Shown here one piece after another: positions 1-9,350 of a stretch of DNA of 64,000 nucleotides; the stretch's first letter is position 1; each line of letters starts with the position of its first letter. This stretch comes from Christensenella intestinihominis (GTDB lineage: Bacteria > Bacillota > Clostridia > Christensenellales > Christensenellaceae), in the NCBI RefSeq assembly GCF_001678845.1, contig NZ_MAIQ01000006.1, positions 1 to 64,000 on the forward strand, given 5' to 3'. The notes beneath the pieces were generated by a model. It ran no database searches. It was not told the origin of the DNA and was given only the letters and a program-made list of their open reading frames with translations. The position numbers and the translations under genes were made by a program.

Positions 1-64
1 AATACCCTTACAGGGTTAGTGCAAACTGCGCGTTGAACGCGCAGTTATGATTAGACGAAATAAA

Positions 65-96
65 AAAGGTTCGCATTTTTTAAAATGCGAACCTTT
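65..96 (-). terminator. Rho-independent terminator of the penicillin-binding protein gene
   Basis: A perfect 15-bp inverted repeat (65-79 with 82-96, two-base loop) lies just past the stop of the minus-strand PBP gene. Read on the minus strand it is followed by a T-rich run. A second small hairpin (24-32 with 38-46) lies further downstream. Confidence 0.85.
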
Positions 97-114
97 GATC
101 TTGTGGTAACAGGA

Positions 115-3100
115 TTATTCCCCCTCGGGTACAACCGGGGGTTCCGGCACTGGTTCTGTCGGCTCGTCCGTCGGCCCCGGGTCGGGGGTTGTCGGCGGCA
201 GCGTACTGGGCGTGCCGGGGAGCGCGGGCGTTGGCGTGGCAACCGGGAGATGCGGATCGGTACAGTATTGCGTCGGGTCTTCGGCGACGGAACCATCCTC
301 GTTGAGCGTGGCGGAAACGCCGCCGCCCGAGCGCCAGCCATAGTAGGGCGAGCCCTCCGCAAAGGTGCGGTAACTGACAGGGTAGCTATATGCAAATTCT
401 TCCGGGCACTTGCCCTCCACAAAACGCATATGCGATACGCCGCACATTTTGATGCTTTCGCTTGTCGAATACTGGCATACGTCGCATTCCTCGTTAAGGA
501 GCGGGCTGTTCGCAGGCATGCGCGCCGTGACCGCTTCACAGGCGGAACTGGATACCCTCTTGTTTGAATATTTACATACTGTGACCTCAATAATCCCATA
601 GTCCTCGTCGGTACCGGAAGCCGCCGCAATTTCCTTATCCTCGAGGTTTTCGTGGATTTTTTGCATATAAGCCTTCCAAAGCGGGGCGCTGATGCGCGAC
701 GCGGACGAGCCCATGGAGATGTTGTTGATATCATTGCCCACCCACAATGTGGAAGTATAATAGGGCGTATAACCGGCGAAATAAACGCCGTAGTTATCCG
801 CGTTTGTCCCTGTTTTACCCGCCGTGGTCATGCCGTCGAGCCTTGCCCGGCTTCCGGTTCCGGATACCACGGCTTCCTCGAGGGCTTCGGTCAGCATATA
901 GCAGGTCGCCGGCGTAAACGCTTCGTGGACCTCGCGGTCGGTTTCCGTATCGATCACAACATTGCCATCCGAATCGAGCACCTTGGTGAAGGAGACGGGC
1001 TGCTTATACTCGCCGCCGCGCGCGATGGTTGCGTAACCGCCCGCCATTTCGATGGGAGTGATGTTGGAACCGCCCATTGCAAGGCCGGAACCTGTCTTCG
1101 TGCTGTAGCCGGTTTCGGGATCGACAAGGCTTTCTTCCGAAACACCGAGCTTATACAGATAATTCACGGAATTATCGATACCTACATAGTTTGTGATCGT
1201 TTGCGCGGCAGCTACGTTCATCGAATGGACGATCGCATCCTTGATCGTTACCGGTTCGTCGCCGTAGGTGTGACTGGGACTGGAGTCTTCACCGTTCTTA
1301 TCAAGCCAGCCATGAATGGGCATATCAATATTGGGAACATAGGAGGTAATCCCGTAACCGAGCTCGAACGCAGGACCATATACGGAAAGCGGCTTGATGG
1401 AAGAACCGACCTGCTTTTTCCCTTCATATGCGCGGTTAAACGTCAGCATCTGGTCGGGCGCTTCGCGCGAACCGATAATCGCCTTAAGCTGGCCGGAGGA
1501 ATTCTCAATCACCACGGCGGCAGCCTGCGGCTGTGGGATACCGATGGTTTCACCGGCTGAATTGGTTTCCATTTTGTCTTCCATATCCGGATAATCATCC
1601 CAGGTAGCGAGGGTATCCTGCACGGTTTGCTGGATATTTGGATCGATCGTCGCATAAATTTGATATCCGCCCGACCGCAGTTCCTTATCCACCTTCTGGC
1701 GGTTTGCCTTGGTATGCTCAAGCCCTTCCTTATCCATCATGAAATTCTGGACGTCGTAAATCATATATTCAATAAAATGCGGATAAGGATACATAGAATT
1801 CGCCGGAGATTCCTCGAGAATGTTCATTTCCGCTTTCCACGTATCGAGATACCCGTCCCGAAGGACCATATCCGCGCCTTCCTTCAGCTTCCAGGCGCCG
1901 CTGCTGTCCTGCTCGAGGCATGAAGGCGCGAGGTATTTCTCGGCAGGAGTCACAACCCCTTCATACTGTTCCTTGGTCAGCTTGCCGTTCCAGTACATAC
2001 GCTCGGCAATGATATTCATGCGGTTAATCAGGCCGGGCAGGTTTTCCGGCTTGGTATACGTCGCCCGCCGCGGGCTGTATTTCGTCGGATTCTGGGTGAT
2101 GGCGGCAATGCAGATCATCTCCCGCAGGTTAAGCTGCGAAAGCTCTTTGCCAAAATAATCCTTTGCGGCAGCCTTCACGCCGTAAACCGTTCCCCCCAGG
2201 GGAATTGCGTTCAGGTATGCCTCGAGGATTTCATCCTTGCTGTACGCCTTCTCAAGCTCCGTAGCGAGGTAGGCTTCCTGCAGCTTGCGTTTATATGACC
2301 GCTCATTGGTCAGCAATTCGTTTTTCACGAGCTGCTGTGTGATCGTACTGCCGCCCTCTGTTTTGCTGGACGAAAGGTTGGAAACGAACGCGCCCAAAAG
2401 ACGTCGGAAATCGACGCCGTTGTGATCGTAAAAACGAATATCTTCCACGGCGATAACCGCGTTCTGCAAATCCGTGGGAATTTCCTCGAGGTTGGCCCAT
2501 TCCCGGTTTTCAAGGCCGGTGTAGGTTGCAAGCTCTACCTGGTTGGAATCATAAATTTTGGTATTTTCACTCTGGTTCTCAATTTTGGAAACGTCGAGCT
2601 CGGGCGTTGTCCCGAGATATGCGTTCGCAACGCCCATCACAGAGCCGAACACAATTGCGACGGCTACAACGATGGCGACAAAAGACATTTTAATTGTGGT
2701 AAGAATCACGCCGAGCGCAAAATTCGGTTTCTTTTCGCGCGGCTTGAAAATAGAACGTTTTCCCGCAACCGGAACCGGCTGTGTCAGTTCTTTTTTGGGA
2801 GTCGGCTTTTTGCCCTGCAGCGGCAAAGGCTTTTTCACCTTGTCAGGGGAAAACTGGCGGGTCATATCGTCCGTGAAAACAACGGTTTCCTCGGATGGCG
2901 CTTCCGCCGCCTTTTTCACAGGAGGTTGCTGCAGCGGCTTTCTTTTCGGCTTTTCCGTCGGCTGCTTCGGCTGCGCCGTTTTTTTCACAGGCTGCCCCGA
3001 TTGTGCGGGCTGCAACGGTTTCTTTGCCGGTTGTTTCGGCGGCTTTGGCTGCTGCGGCTTTTTGTCCGGCTGTTCTGACGACGACTGCAGCGGTTTCTCT

Positions 3101-3435
3101 GCCGGCTGCTTTGGCTGCGGTGGTTTCTGCTTCTTGGCCTTTTTATCGTCAGGAACGGAAAGGATATTGATCGACTGTGTTTTTTCCCTGTCGGCGGCCT
3201 GTTTTACTTCCGGCTTTGATGCGGGACGAACAGGCCTGGTTTTTACAACGGGTGGTTTTTCCGCCTTTTTCTGCGCGCCGGATATACTGTCGCCCGTTTC
3301 TTTTTCGTCCAGCGCAAAGAAGCCCTTTATCTTCGAGCCGAACCCGCCGAGTTTTTTCCCGACAGATTTTACCGTATCTTTGGCTTTGCCGCCTAATTCT
3401 TTTGCTTTATCCTGAAACTCTTTTTTCGGAGCCAT
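115..3435 (-). CDS. Class A penicillin-binding protein (PBP1a-type)
   Basis: Bifunctional peptidoglycan polymerase, 1106 residues, membrane anchored with its catalytic domains outside the cell. The start at 3435 is preferred because a GGAGGT site sits just upstream; an in-frame ATG at 3495 has no such site. Residues 1-240 are an unusually long cytoplasmic Lys/Pro/Gln-rich tail, followed by one membrane segment (about 242-268). The glycosyltransferase-51 domain shows EDxxFxxHxG (about 331-340) and GGSTITQQ (361-368). The transpeptidase domain shows SxxK (Ser678, Lys681), SMN (738-740) and KTGT (874-877). The C-terminus is Cys-rich and then Pro/Thr-rich. Motifs and order match the family; the tails are longer than in typical PBP1a proteins. 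Transcribed alone and ended by the hairpin at 65-96. Confidence 0.95.
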   Translation of the reverse strand: MAPKKEFQDKAKELGGKAKDTVKSVGKKLGGFGSKIKGFFALDEKETGDSISGAQKKAEKPPVVKTRPVRPASKPEVKQAADREKTQSINILSVPDDKKAKKQKPPQPKQPAEKPLQSSSEQPDKKPQQPKPPKQPAKKPLQPAQSGQPVKKTAQPKQPTEKPKRKPLQQPPVKKAAEAPSEETVVFTDDMTRQFSPDKVKKPLPLQGKKPTPKKELTQPVPVAGKRSIFKPREKKPNFALGVILTTIKMSFVAIVVAVAIVFGSVMGVANAYLGTTPELDVSKIENQSENTKIYDSNQVELATYTGLENREWANLEEIPTDLQNAVIAVEDIRFYDHNGVDFRRLLGAFVSNLSSSKTEGGSTITQQLVKNELLTNERSYKRKLQEAYLATELEKAYSKDEILEAYLNAIPLGGTVYGVKAAAKDYFGKELSQLNLREMICIAAITQNPTKYSPRRATYTKPENLPGLINRMNIIAERMYWNGKLTKEQYEGVVTPAEKYLAPSCLEQDSSGAWKLKEGADMVLRDGYLDTWKAEMNILEESPANSMYPYPHFIEYMIYDVQNFMMDKEGLEHTKANRQKVDKELRSGGYQIYATIDPNIQQTVQDTLATWDDYPDMEDKMETNSAGETIGIPQPQAAAVVIENSSGQLKAIIGSREAPDQMLTFNRAYEGKKQVGSSIKPLSVYGPAFELGYGITSYVPNIDMPIHGWLDKNGEDSSPSHTYGDEPVTIKDAIVHSMNVAAAQTITNYVGIDNSVNYLYKLGVSEESLVDPETGYSTKTGSGLAMGGSNITPIEMAGGYATIARGGEYKQPVSFTKVLDSDGNVVIDTETDREVHEAFTPATCYMLTEALEEAVVSGTGSRARLDGMTTAGKTGTNADNYGVYFAGYTPYYTSTLWVGNDINNISMGSSASRISAPLWKAYMQKIHENLEDKEIAAASGTDEDYGIIEVTVCKYSNKRVSSSACEAVTARMPANSPLLNEECDVCQYSTSESIKMCGVSHMRFVEGKCPEEFAYSYPVSYRTFAEGSPYYGWRSGGGVSATLNEDGSVAEDPTQYCTDPHLPVATPTPALPGTPSTLPPTTPDPGPTDEPTEPVPEPPVVPEGE

Positions 3436-3562
3436 AAAATTTGTTACCTCCATAGCATGGGAAAATGCATGGGCCATGCCTATACATAAAAACATTTTAG
3501 CATAAAACAGGGTTTAAATAAATGATTTTCACAAATTATTCATAGATGCATGCGGCGCAACA

Positions 3563-3591
3563 TTTACAAGAAACCGAAGTTATGGTACTAT
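3563..3591 (+). promoter_or_regulatory. Probable sigmaA promoter of yebC
   Basis: TTTACA (3563-3568) and TACTAT (3586-3591) are separated by 17 bp, about 57 bp before the yebC start. Confidence 0.6.
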
Positions 3592-3648
3592 CATTAGGGT
3601 AATAAAAAGGGAGGTTTCCCTTATCAGATTATATTTGAGGTGAATTTT

Positions 3649-4380
3649 ATGTCCGGACATTCCAAATGGTCAACGATCAAAAACAAGAAAGGCAAGGCCG
3701 ACGCGGCGCGCGGCAAGGTCTTTACGAAAATAGGGAGGGAGCTTGCGGTAGCGGTTAAGCTGGGCGGGCCTGATCCTGCGAGCAATTCGCGGCTGCGTGA
3801 TGTTATTGCCAAGGCAAAGGCAAACAATATGCCGAATGATAATGTGACGCGCTCGATAAAAAAGGCGTCGGGCGAGCTTGGCAACATCAATTATGAAGAG
3901 CTGACCTATGAGGGCTATGGGATCGGCGGAGTTGCGGTAATTGTTGAAACCATGACGGACAACAAAAACAGGACGGTTGGCGAGGTTCGGCATGCGTTCG
4001 ATAAGTTTGGCGGGTCCCTTGGCACCAACGGAAGCGTATCGTTTATGTTTGATAAAAAAGGCGTGATTGTCATCGACGCGGAAGCGGGCGACGAGGATAC
4101 CGTGATGGAAGCGGCGCTTGAAGCGGGTGCGGAGGATTTTTCGGCGGAAGACGGCGCGTATGAGATTACAACGGCTCCGGAGGATTTTTCGGCGGTTCGC
4201 GAAGCGCTCGAAGGACAGGGCTATGAATTCCTCTCGGCGGAGATCGATATGGTCCCGCAAACCACCACCGCGCTCAACGAAGAGCAGCAGGTGAAGTTTG
4301 AAAAGATGCTCGATATGCTCGAGGATAACGACGACGTGCAGAACGTTTACCACAATGCGGATTTGCCGGAGGAAGAGTAA
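3649..4380 (+). CDS. yebC: YebC/PmpR family protein (TACO1-like)
   Basis: A 243-residue member of the widely conserved YebC family. The N-terminus starts with SGHSKW and is followed by a Lys-rich stretch, which is the family signature; the length is typical. The family has been described both as a DNA-binding regulator (PmpR) and as a translation factor that relieves ribosome stalling on proline-rich stretches (TACO1-like), so its exact role here is not fixed by sequence. The start at 3649 is preceded by GAGGTG at good spacing; the upstream in-frame GTG at 3640 overlaps that site and is less likely. It stands alone, with its own promoter and a hairpin terminator downstream. Confidence 0.93.
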   Translation: MSGHSKWSTIKNKKGKADAARGKVFTKIGRELAVAVKLGGPDPASNSRLRDVIAKAKANNMPNDNVTRSIKKASGELGNINYEELTYEGYGIGGVAVIVETMTDNKNRTVGEVRHAFDKFGGSLGTNGSVSFMFDKKGVIVIDAEAGDEDTVMEAALEAGAEDFSAEDGAYEITTAPEDFSAVREALEGQGYEFLSAEIDMVPQTTTALNEEQQVKFEKMLDMLEDNDDVQNVYHNADLPEEE

Positions 4381-4503
4381 AAACCGCACAGCCATGCGGG
4401 TTATAGCCGTATGATGCGCAAGTGGTACAGCGTGGGCTATGGTATACCGCCAACAGGCGGCGACGTGCGCCATGCGGTTGGGGCTTACTGAACTACGATG
4501 TGC

Positions 4504-4557
4504 AATAAAACCTTCTTAATATCTTGTGTGTCTGCAAGAAATGAGGAGGTTTTTTAT
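4504..4557 (+). terminator. Terminator-like hairpin after yebC
   Basis: An imperfect inverted repeat (AAAACCTTCTT... with ...GAGGAGGTTTT) followed by T residues ends about 175 bp past yebC. The 3' arm contains AGGAGG nine bases before an ATG (4559), so the hairpin could also hide a ribosome site. The 120 bp between yebC and this hairpin hold several smaller inverted repeats but no gene. Confidence 0.6.
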
Positions 4558-4558
4558 T

Positions 4559-4669
4559 ATGGATGCAAAAGCGGTATTGAAAGAGTTTATTCTGGATTGC
4601 GCTTATTTCATGGCGTCCCAAAGCGTCATGACCGAACTTGCGGGAAGGATTTTTGCAAAAAACAGGTGA
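4559..4669 (+). CDS. Possible 36-residue small protein (uncertain)
   Basis: An ATG at 4559 follows AGGAGG (4543-4548) at nine bases and opens a 36-codon frame ending in TGA. The frame overlaps the 3' end of the convergent short-chain dehydrogenase gene by 67 bp. The predicted peptide is helical-looking with both charged and hydrophobic residues, and resembles nothing I recognise. The good ribosome site is the only positive evidence, and it lies inside the 3' arm of a terminator-like hairpin, so this may be chance. Confidence 0.25.
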   Translation: MDAKAVLKEFILDCAYFMASQSVMTELAGRIFAKNR

Positions 4670-5364
4670 AGCTTGTTGAAAATTCCGTATACGGAAAGCT
4701 CGCGGCCTTTCTGCGCATCCTTTAATGCCCGCGCGACAACATTTTGAGGCAGGGAGGGGAACAAGAAGTTCCGCACCGCGCCTGCGTCCGCATCTTTTTT
4801 GGCAACGTCAAAAAATTCGGTTTTTGTCCAGCCCGGGCACACCGCCGTTACAGTGACCCCGCGCTTGCCGATCTCGCGGTTCAGGGCGCGGGAATAGCTT
4901 AATACAAACGCTTTTGTGGCGGCGTATATATTCATATCGGGGAGCGGCTGGAATGCGGCTGTGGAAGCGATCTCGAGGATATGCCCGCCGGATTCCATAT
5001 AGGGAACCGCGGCAAGGGTCATTTGTACAAGGGCGCGTACATTGAGGTCGATCATCGCGAGGGAGTCCGCTTCGCTTATTGCGTCGAAGGCTCCAAATTT
5101 GGCAAAGCCGGAGCAATTCGCAAGATAGCGGATATGCGGGCGTTCCGCAGAGAGCGCGGCTTTGACTTCGCCGATCCCGGCGGGCTGCGTCAGGTCGCAT
5201 GCGAAAATACGCAGGGGCGTCCCGACCTCTCGGGCGAGCCCTTTCAAACGTTCTTCCCTGCGCGCGGCCACCCATATCTGGTCAAGGCCGCCCATGCCGG
5301 AAAGCTGTTTAACAAATTCCTTTCCCATGCCGGAAGACGCGCCCGTTACCATTGCGATTTCCAA
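4603..5364 (-). CDS. Short-chain dehydrogenase/reductase
   Basis: A classical SDR of about 253 residues, a cytoplasmic NAD(P)-dependent oxidoreductase of unknown substrate. It shows the TGASSGMG cofactor motif at the N-terminus, an NCSG motif in place of the usual NNAG, and the YAATK catalytic Tyr/Lys pair. I prefer a TTG start at 5364 because a GGAGGG site lies seven bases upstream; the ATG at 5379 overlaps that site and has no ribosome site of its own. It is followed on the same strand by a site shared with a second SDR 64 bp away, so the two were probably duplicated or are co-transcribed. The variant NCSG tetrad position is mildly unusual. Confidence 0.85.
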   Translation of the reverse strand: MEIAMVTGASSGMGKEFVKQLSGMGGLDQIWVAARREERLKGLAREVGTPLRIFACDLTQPAGIGEVKAALSAERPHIRYLANCSGFAKFGAFDAISEADSLAMIDLNVRALVQMTLAAVPYMESGGHILEIASTAAFQPLPDMNIYAATKAFVLSYSRALNREIGKRGVTVTAVCPGWTKTEFFDVAKKDADAGAVRNFLFPSLPQNVVARALKDAQKGRELSVYGIFNKLHLFFAKILPASSVMTLWDAMK

Positions 5365-5427
5365 TGCCTGTCCCTCCATTGCTTTTAATTTATATTGTAC
5401 TGATAAACAAAGCCCAAACGGAAAAAC

Positions 5428-6183
5428 TTATTTTCCCTGTTTTCCTTTCTGGATACCGTATGCCATTTTCGCGACGACGCTGTCCGGCAAAAGCTTTGCG
5501 AAAAAGCGTGTCACCTTCATAACCGCGCCGGGGACGATGACCGTTTTCCCACTGAACATTTTTTTGACAGTGTATTCCGCGACATATTCCGGGGAAAGCC
5601 CGTGCATACCAAACTGCACGCCTGCCGTGTCGTTGAATTCCGTATTGACCGGACCGGGGCACAGGGCGCCGATATAGACGCTGCGGCCTGCTTTTTTAAG
5701 CTCTTCGCGGATTCCCTGGGTAAGGCGCAGGACGTATGCCTTGGAAGCGTAATAGGAAGCGAAAAGAGGGCCGGGCATAAAACCGGCCGAGGAGGCGACA
5801 TTCAGGATATATCCGCTGTTTTTTTTAATAAAATCCTTCAGGAACAATTTGGTGAGGATATGCACGGAAAAAATATTGACGTCGAGCATACTGATTTCCT
5901 GCGCGAGCTCTGTCTCGTCAAACGCGCCGAATACGCCGTAGCCGGCATTGTTGACCAGAATATCGATATCCTCCCCGCGTGCCTCCTCATAAAGGCGCAT
6001 GCATTCTTCCCGTCCGGATAAATCGGCGGTAATGATACGGACATCCGTTTTGATTTCTTCCCTGAGCGCAAGGAGGCGATCTTCCCGCCGTGCGCTGATA
6101 ATCAAATCGTATCCCCGTTTGGAGAGCTCCCTGGCGATATCCCGCCCGATTCCCGAGCTTGCGCCCGTAATAAGTGCTTTCAT
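5428..6183 (-). CDS. Short-chain dehydrogenase/reductase
   Basis: A 251-residue classical SDR. Visible motifs are TGASSGIG (residues 7-14), NNAGYG, the catalytic serine region SSAGF, and YYASK with Tyr and Lys. It belongs to the DltE/YqjQ-like branch of short NAD(P)-dependent oxidoreductases whose substrates are mostly unknown. It lies just upstream of the other SDR on the same strand and is likely the first gene of a two-gene unit. The region upstream contains a near-perfect palindrome at 6210-6230 overlapping possible -10 elements, suggesting repression by a dimeric regulator. Confidence 0.88.
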   Translation of the reverse strand: MKALITGASSGIGRDIARELSKRGYDLIISARREDRLLALREEIKTDVRIITADLSGREECMRLYEEARGEDIDILVNNAGYGVFGAFDETELAQEISMLDVNIFSVHILTKLFLKDFIKKNSGYILNVASSAGFMPGPLFASYYASKAYVLRLTQGIREELKKAGRSVYIGALCPGPVNTEFNDTAGVQFGMHGLSPEYVAEYTVKKMFSGKTVIVPGAVMKVTRFFAKLLPDSVVAKMAYGIQKGKQGK

Positions 6184-6209
6184 TCAAAATACCATCCGAT
6201 CCGTTTTTA

Positions 6210-6230
6210 TTATAGTATAACATACTATAA
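6210..6230. promoter_or_regulatory. Palindromic operator/promoter candidate before the SDR pair
   Basis: Nine-base perfect inverted arms (TTATAGTAT and its complement) around a three-base centre, 27-47 bp upstream of the SDR start. The palindrome contains TATACT and TATAAT on the minus strand, so a bound protein would cover the -10 region. Confidence 0.4.
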
Positions 6231-6345
6231 AAGGCCTGTTTGCCCATGAAATAAAAGCCATTGCGAGCCCATTCAATCTAATGCGGACAACTACCGGTAC
6301 AGACGCATCAATACCTGCCGGAAGGCATTTAGAATCATTTCCTCA

Positions 6346-8127
6346 TCACGATGGTTTTGCCAGAGCATTTTTTTTGGATCGTCTTGTCGTGATCACTTGA
6401 GCCAGATTTTTTGTGAAAAGAGAAAGCCCGAATAAGTAGAATAACGACAGTAAAGGAACAAGGCCGATGCTATAGAATTTGAGAATCCAATCATCCATGC
6501 CGGCGCGCAGCCAGACAAATTCCGAGAACCAGGCGATTGAGAAGGCATACATGAAGCCAATGCCGAAGAGTACGAACATTGTAAGAACAGACCCGAGAAG
6601 CAAGTTGCAATCTGTCTTTTTCATTTTGTTCTTTTTTCTACGTATCAAACGGATTATAGCAGTAACGAAGCCGATAGCGGCAAGTACGAGAAGCAAAGGA
6701 TTAAGAACAGAATATATTTTGAAAATGAGAGAAATGACCCGATTGGCAGTTTCCGTCTCCGCAACTTTGATCGTAGTGTCATTGAGCCACAAAAGGTTAG
6801 TATGAGTCAGCAACGTAGCATATTCGCAGGATGCAGGATCAGTATAGTCGCTCTCAGCTTTTCCGCCGGGTTCATAGGCGTTAAGGAAAACAGCGCTTTC
6901 GTATTCTCTCTTAATAGGCGTTTTGAGCTGCAGGATTTCATCGAAGGTTCTGCCGCCGCCGGAAGCGCTTATCTGGAAAGAATTGTCCTTTTGCAATTCA
7001 CCATTTTCAAAAGCGGCCGCAAGTTCAGTATTCACTTTTGCAAAAAGATCATTCATCTGTTTTTCCGATTGCCAGATACCGGTATCCTTGAGGGCCGTAC
7101 GCAATACCCATGTCAGGAAATCCCCGGGAATCGGGTCCTGGACAATATCGTTACTAAACCACGGTGTGTGCATAATCTGATCTTCCAAATCCGGGTATTC
7201 CTGCAAGGTTGGAGAAGCATCGAAGGCTTTTTGAATTGCGTCATAAGGAGCCCAAATTTGCGTCGTCCGTTTTTCGGATTCGATTTTATAAACATTGGAA
7301 ACGAATTTCCCCAGTTCACCCTCCGTACGCGTATTAATTTCTGCAACGCCGAAATAGCGGAGATTAATTGCTTTGTAGAGTTCCGTTCCCGCAGAAAAAA
7401 TAATTAACGGAACCAGAAAAGTGGCTGTCAGGCGGACAAAGCTATTTGTTCGCCGACTGCCTTTTTGTTTTTTTGCAAAGCGGATTACGGAGATCAATAT
7501 AACAACAAATATTGCGAGACACAGGCAGGGCAGAAGCCAGATGCCATCTTCTTTTATATAATATGTAAAGAGAAAAAAGAACCCAAGAAAAATGGAAGGG
7601 CAAAGAATATCCTTGGCTGTTAAATTCTTATTTTGGATAGTTTTAAAAAGGATGATTAGCATTAACAAAAAGCAAATAAATACAAACGGGACGATGATTG
7701 CGTTGCGATAGAGCCGCGTTCCCGTCATCACATCGAACGCGGCCGGAGTGAACAAAATAAACAGGTAGGTAAATAGTAAAAACCATCTGTTCGAGTTGAT
7801 TTGTCGAAAACAGTATACAGCCAATACGGCTGCAACGATCCAGAATATCGTAATAACCGTAGAATAAGTCATACCTGTCAGGTGAACAAAATCCAGAAAA
7901 AGAGGAAACGACATCGTTTTGACCAGAGACATAATATTGGGGGCGCCGAAGTGACCGGGAAGGATAGCATATTCTACCAGTAATCTGTCATCCTCGCCGG
8001 CGGAAGACGGGAACCAGATACCGGCCATATTAGCGAGAATGATCCTCAAAACAGTCGCAATTAAAATAATGATAACCTCTGGACGGCAAAAAAAACGAAG
8101 CAGTTCCTTCTTGATATCATTCACCAT
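6346..8127 (-). CDS. Multispanning membrane protein of unknown function
   Basis: A 593-residue protein with about ten hydrophobic segments: several in the first 250 residues, a large hydrophilic, probably extracytoplasmic domain (about residues 265-455), and several more near the C-terminus. The topology resembles glycosyltransferase-C-type or polysaccharide-related membrane proteins, but I see no diagnostic catalytic motif, so no function is assigned. By eye the gene is clearly richer in A and T than its neighbours and uses A/T-ending codons more often, a sign of possible transfer. It is a single gene with no obvious operon partner. Confidence 0.75.
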   Translation of the reverse strand: MVNDIKKELLRFFCRPEVIIILIATVLRIILANMAGIWFPSSAGEDDRLLVEYAILPGHFGAPNIMSLVKTMSFPLFLDFVHLTGMTYSTVITIFWIVAAVLAVYCFRQINSNRWFLLFTYLFILFTPAAFDVMTGTRLYRNAIIVPFVFICFLLMLIILFKTIQNKNLTAKDILCPSIFLGFFFLFTYYIKEDGIWLLPCLCLAIFVVILISVIRFAKKQKGSRRTNSFVRLTATFLVPLIIFSAGTELYKAINLRYFGVAEINTRTEGELGKFVSNVYKIESEKRTTQIWAPYDAIQKAFDASPTLQEYPDLEDQIMHTPWFSNDIVQDPIPGDFLTWVLRTALKDTGIWQSEKQMNDLFAKVNTELAAAFENGELQKDNSFQISASGGGRTFDEILQLKTPIKREYESAVFLNAYEPGGKAESDYTDPASCEYATLLTHTNLLWLNDTTIKVAETETANRVISLIFKIYSVLNPLLLVLAAIGFVTAIIRLIRRKKNKMKKTDCNLLLGSVLTMFVLFGIGFMYAFSIAWFSEFVWLRAGMDDWILKFYSIGLVPLLSLFYLFGLSLFTKNLAQVITTRRSKKNALAKPS

Positions 8128-8237
8128 GAACGTTCCCCCGATATATGTAGATATAAGTCCTGTTTCTTAAAAATGATAACAGAAAAAATGAATAGGAGCA
8201 AGTGGAGGAAAAGGACTGGAAATACATAAGCGCGGCA

Positions 8238-8266
8238 TTGTGTAATCGGCGAAGTGTGGCTATAAT
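8238..8266 (+). promoter_or_regulatory. Probable sigmaA promoter of the amidase gene
   Basis: TTGTGT (8238-8243), 17 bp, TATAAT (8261-8266), about 28 bp before the start codon. Confidence 0.7.
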
Positions 8267-8293
8267 AACGATATACGAAAGGAATGTGAAGCA

Positions 8294-9346
8294 ATGAGGA
8301 AAACCTGGATCATATTGATTTGTATGATATTATGCATGGGAATCGCCGCGTGCGCGGCCCAGCCGGAGGAAACGGCTCCGGTGCAGCCCGGTGCGGCGCA
8401 GACGGAGGCGCAAAAGACACAAACGCCGGAGGTCTCGCCTGCCCCTGCCCCTGTGCCGTCGCCTTCGCCTTCGCCGACCCCAACGCCCGATCCGACGCTT
8501 AAAAGCGGGATGGAAAGCGATGCGGTGAAGGCGCTGCAGCAGCGCCTGGGCGAGCTTGGGTATTTAAAGATCGGGGAATATACCACGAAGTTTGGCCCGG
8601 CGACCGAGCGAGCGGTTCGCCTTTTCCAGAGGCAGAACGGAATTGCCGAGGACGGTATTGCGGGAGAGGAGACGCTGGCGCGGGTTTATGCGGACGATGC
8701 AAAGGAATGTACCCTGCCGCTTTCGGGGGTGAAAATCGGGCTCGACCCGGGGCACCAGAGGAAGGGGAATTCAGGTCAGGAGGCCGCCGCTCCCGGCTCG
8801 TCGACAACAAAAAATAAGGTTACCTCGGGCGCGGACGGCAAAAATACCGGCACGCCGGAATACCAGGTGAATCTCGAAGTGGCGCTGAAGCTGCGCGACC
8901 TTTTGGAGGAAAACGGCGCGGAGGTTGTCATGACGCATGAGACGGCGGACGTCGATATTTCCAACCAGGAACGCGCCAAAATGATGAACGACGCAGGCGT
9001 GGACCTTGTGCTCCGGCTCCACTGCGACGGGGTGGACGATTCGTCGGTGCGCGGCGCGATGATGCTTGTCCCCACGGGGGAATATGCGGAGGGCTTTGAA
9101 GAACAGAGCCGGGCCGCGGGAGAGGCGATTTTCAGGGCCTACCTTGAAGCCACGGGCGCGCGCGACCGCGGGGTTGTCGCGCGGGACGACCAGACGGGCT
9201 TTAACTGGAGCACCGTTCCCGTGTGCAATATTGAAATGGGATGCCTCTCGAATGGCGACGAGGAGGCGCTGCTCGTTTCGGACGATTACCAGAATACGTG
9301 CGCGCAGGGGCTTTTGAACGGCATCGTCAACTATTTTGCGGGCTGA
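8294..9346 (+). CDS. N-acetylmuramoyl-L-alanine amidase lipoprotein with peptidoglycan-binding domain
   Basis: A secreted, lipid-anchored cell-wall hydrolase of 350 residues that cleaves the bond between N-acetylmuramic acid and the stem peptide. A type II signal sequence ends in IAAC (Cys20). A Pro/Ser/Thr linker (about 24-68) leads to a PG_binding_1 domain (about 70-132) and an Amidase_3 domain (about 145-350). Zinc ligands His154 (DPGH), Glu195 and His243 and the catalytic Glu314 are all visible. The same layout of lipobox, PT-linker and PG-binding domain recurs in the L,D-transpeptidase at 54486. The LysR gene starts four bases after the stop, so the two may be co-transcribed. Confidence 0.93.
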   Translation: MRKTWIILICMILCMGIAACAAQPEETAPVQPGAAQTEAQKTQTPEVSPAPAPVPSPSPSPTPTPDPTLKSGMESDAVKALQQRLGELGYLKIGEYTTKFGPATERAVRLFQRQNGIAEDGIAGEETLARVYADDAKECTLPLSGVKIGLDPGHQRKGNSGQEAAAPGSSTTKNKVTSGADGKNTGTPEYQVNLEVALKLRDLLEENGAEVVMTHETADVDISNQERAKMMNDAGVDLVLRLHCDGVDDSSVRGAMMLVPTGEYAEGFEEQSRAAGEAIFRAYLEATGARDRGVVARDDQTGFNWSTVPVCNIEMGCLSNGDEEALLVSDDYQNTCAQGLLNGIVNYFAG

Positions 9347-9350
9347 GGCA

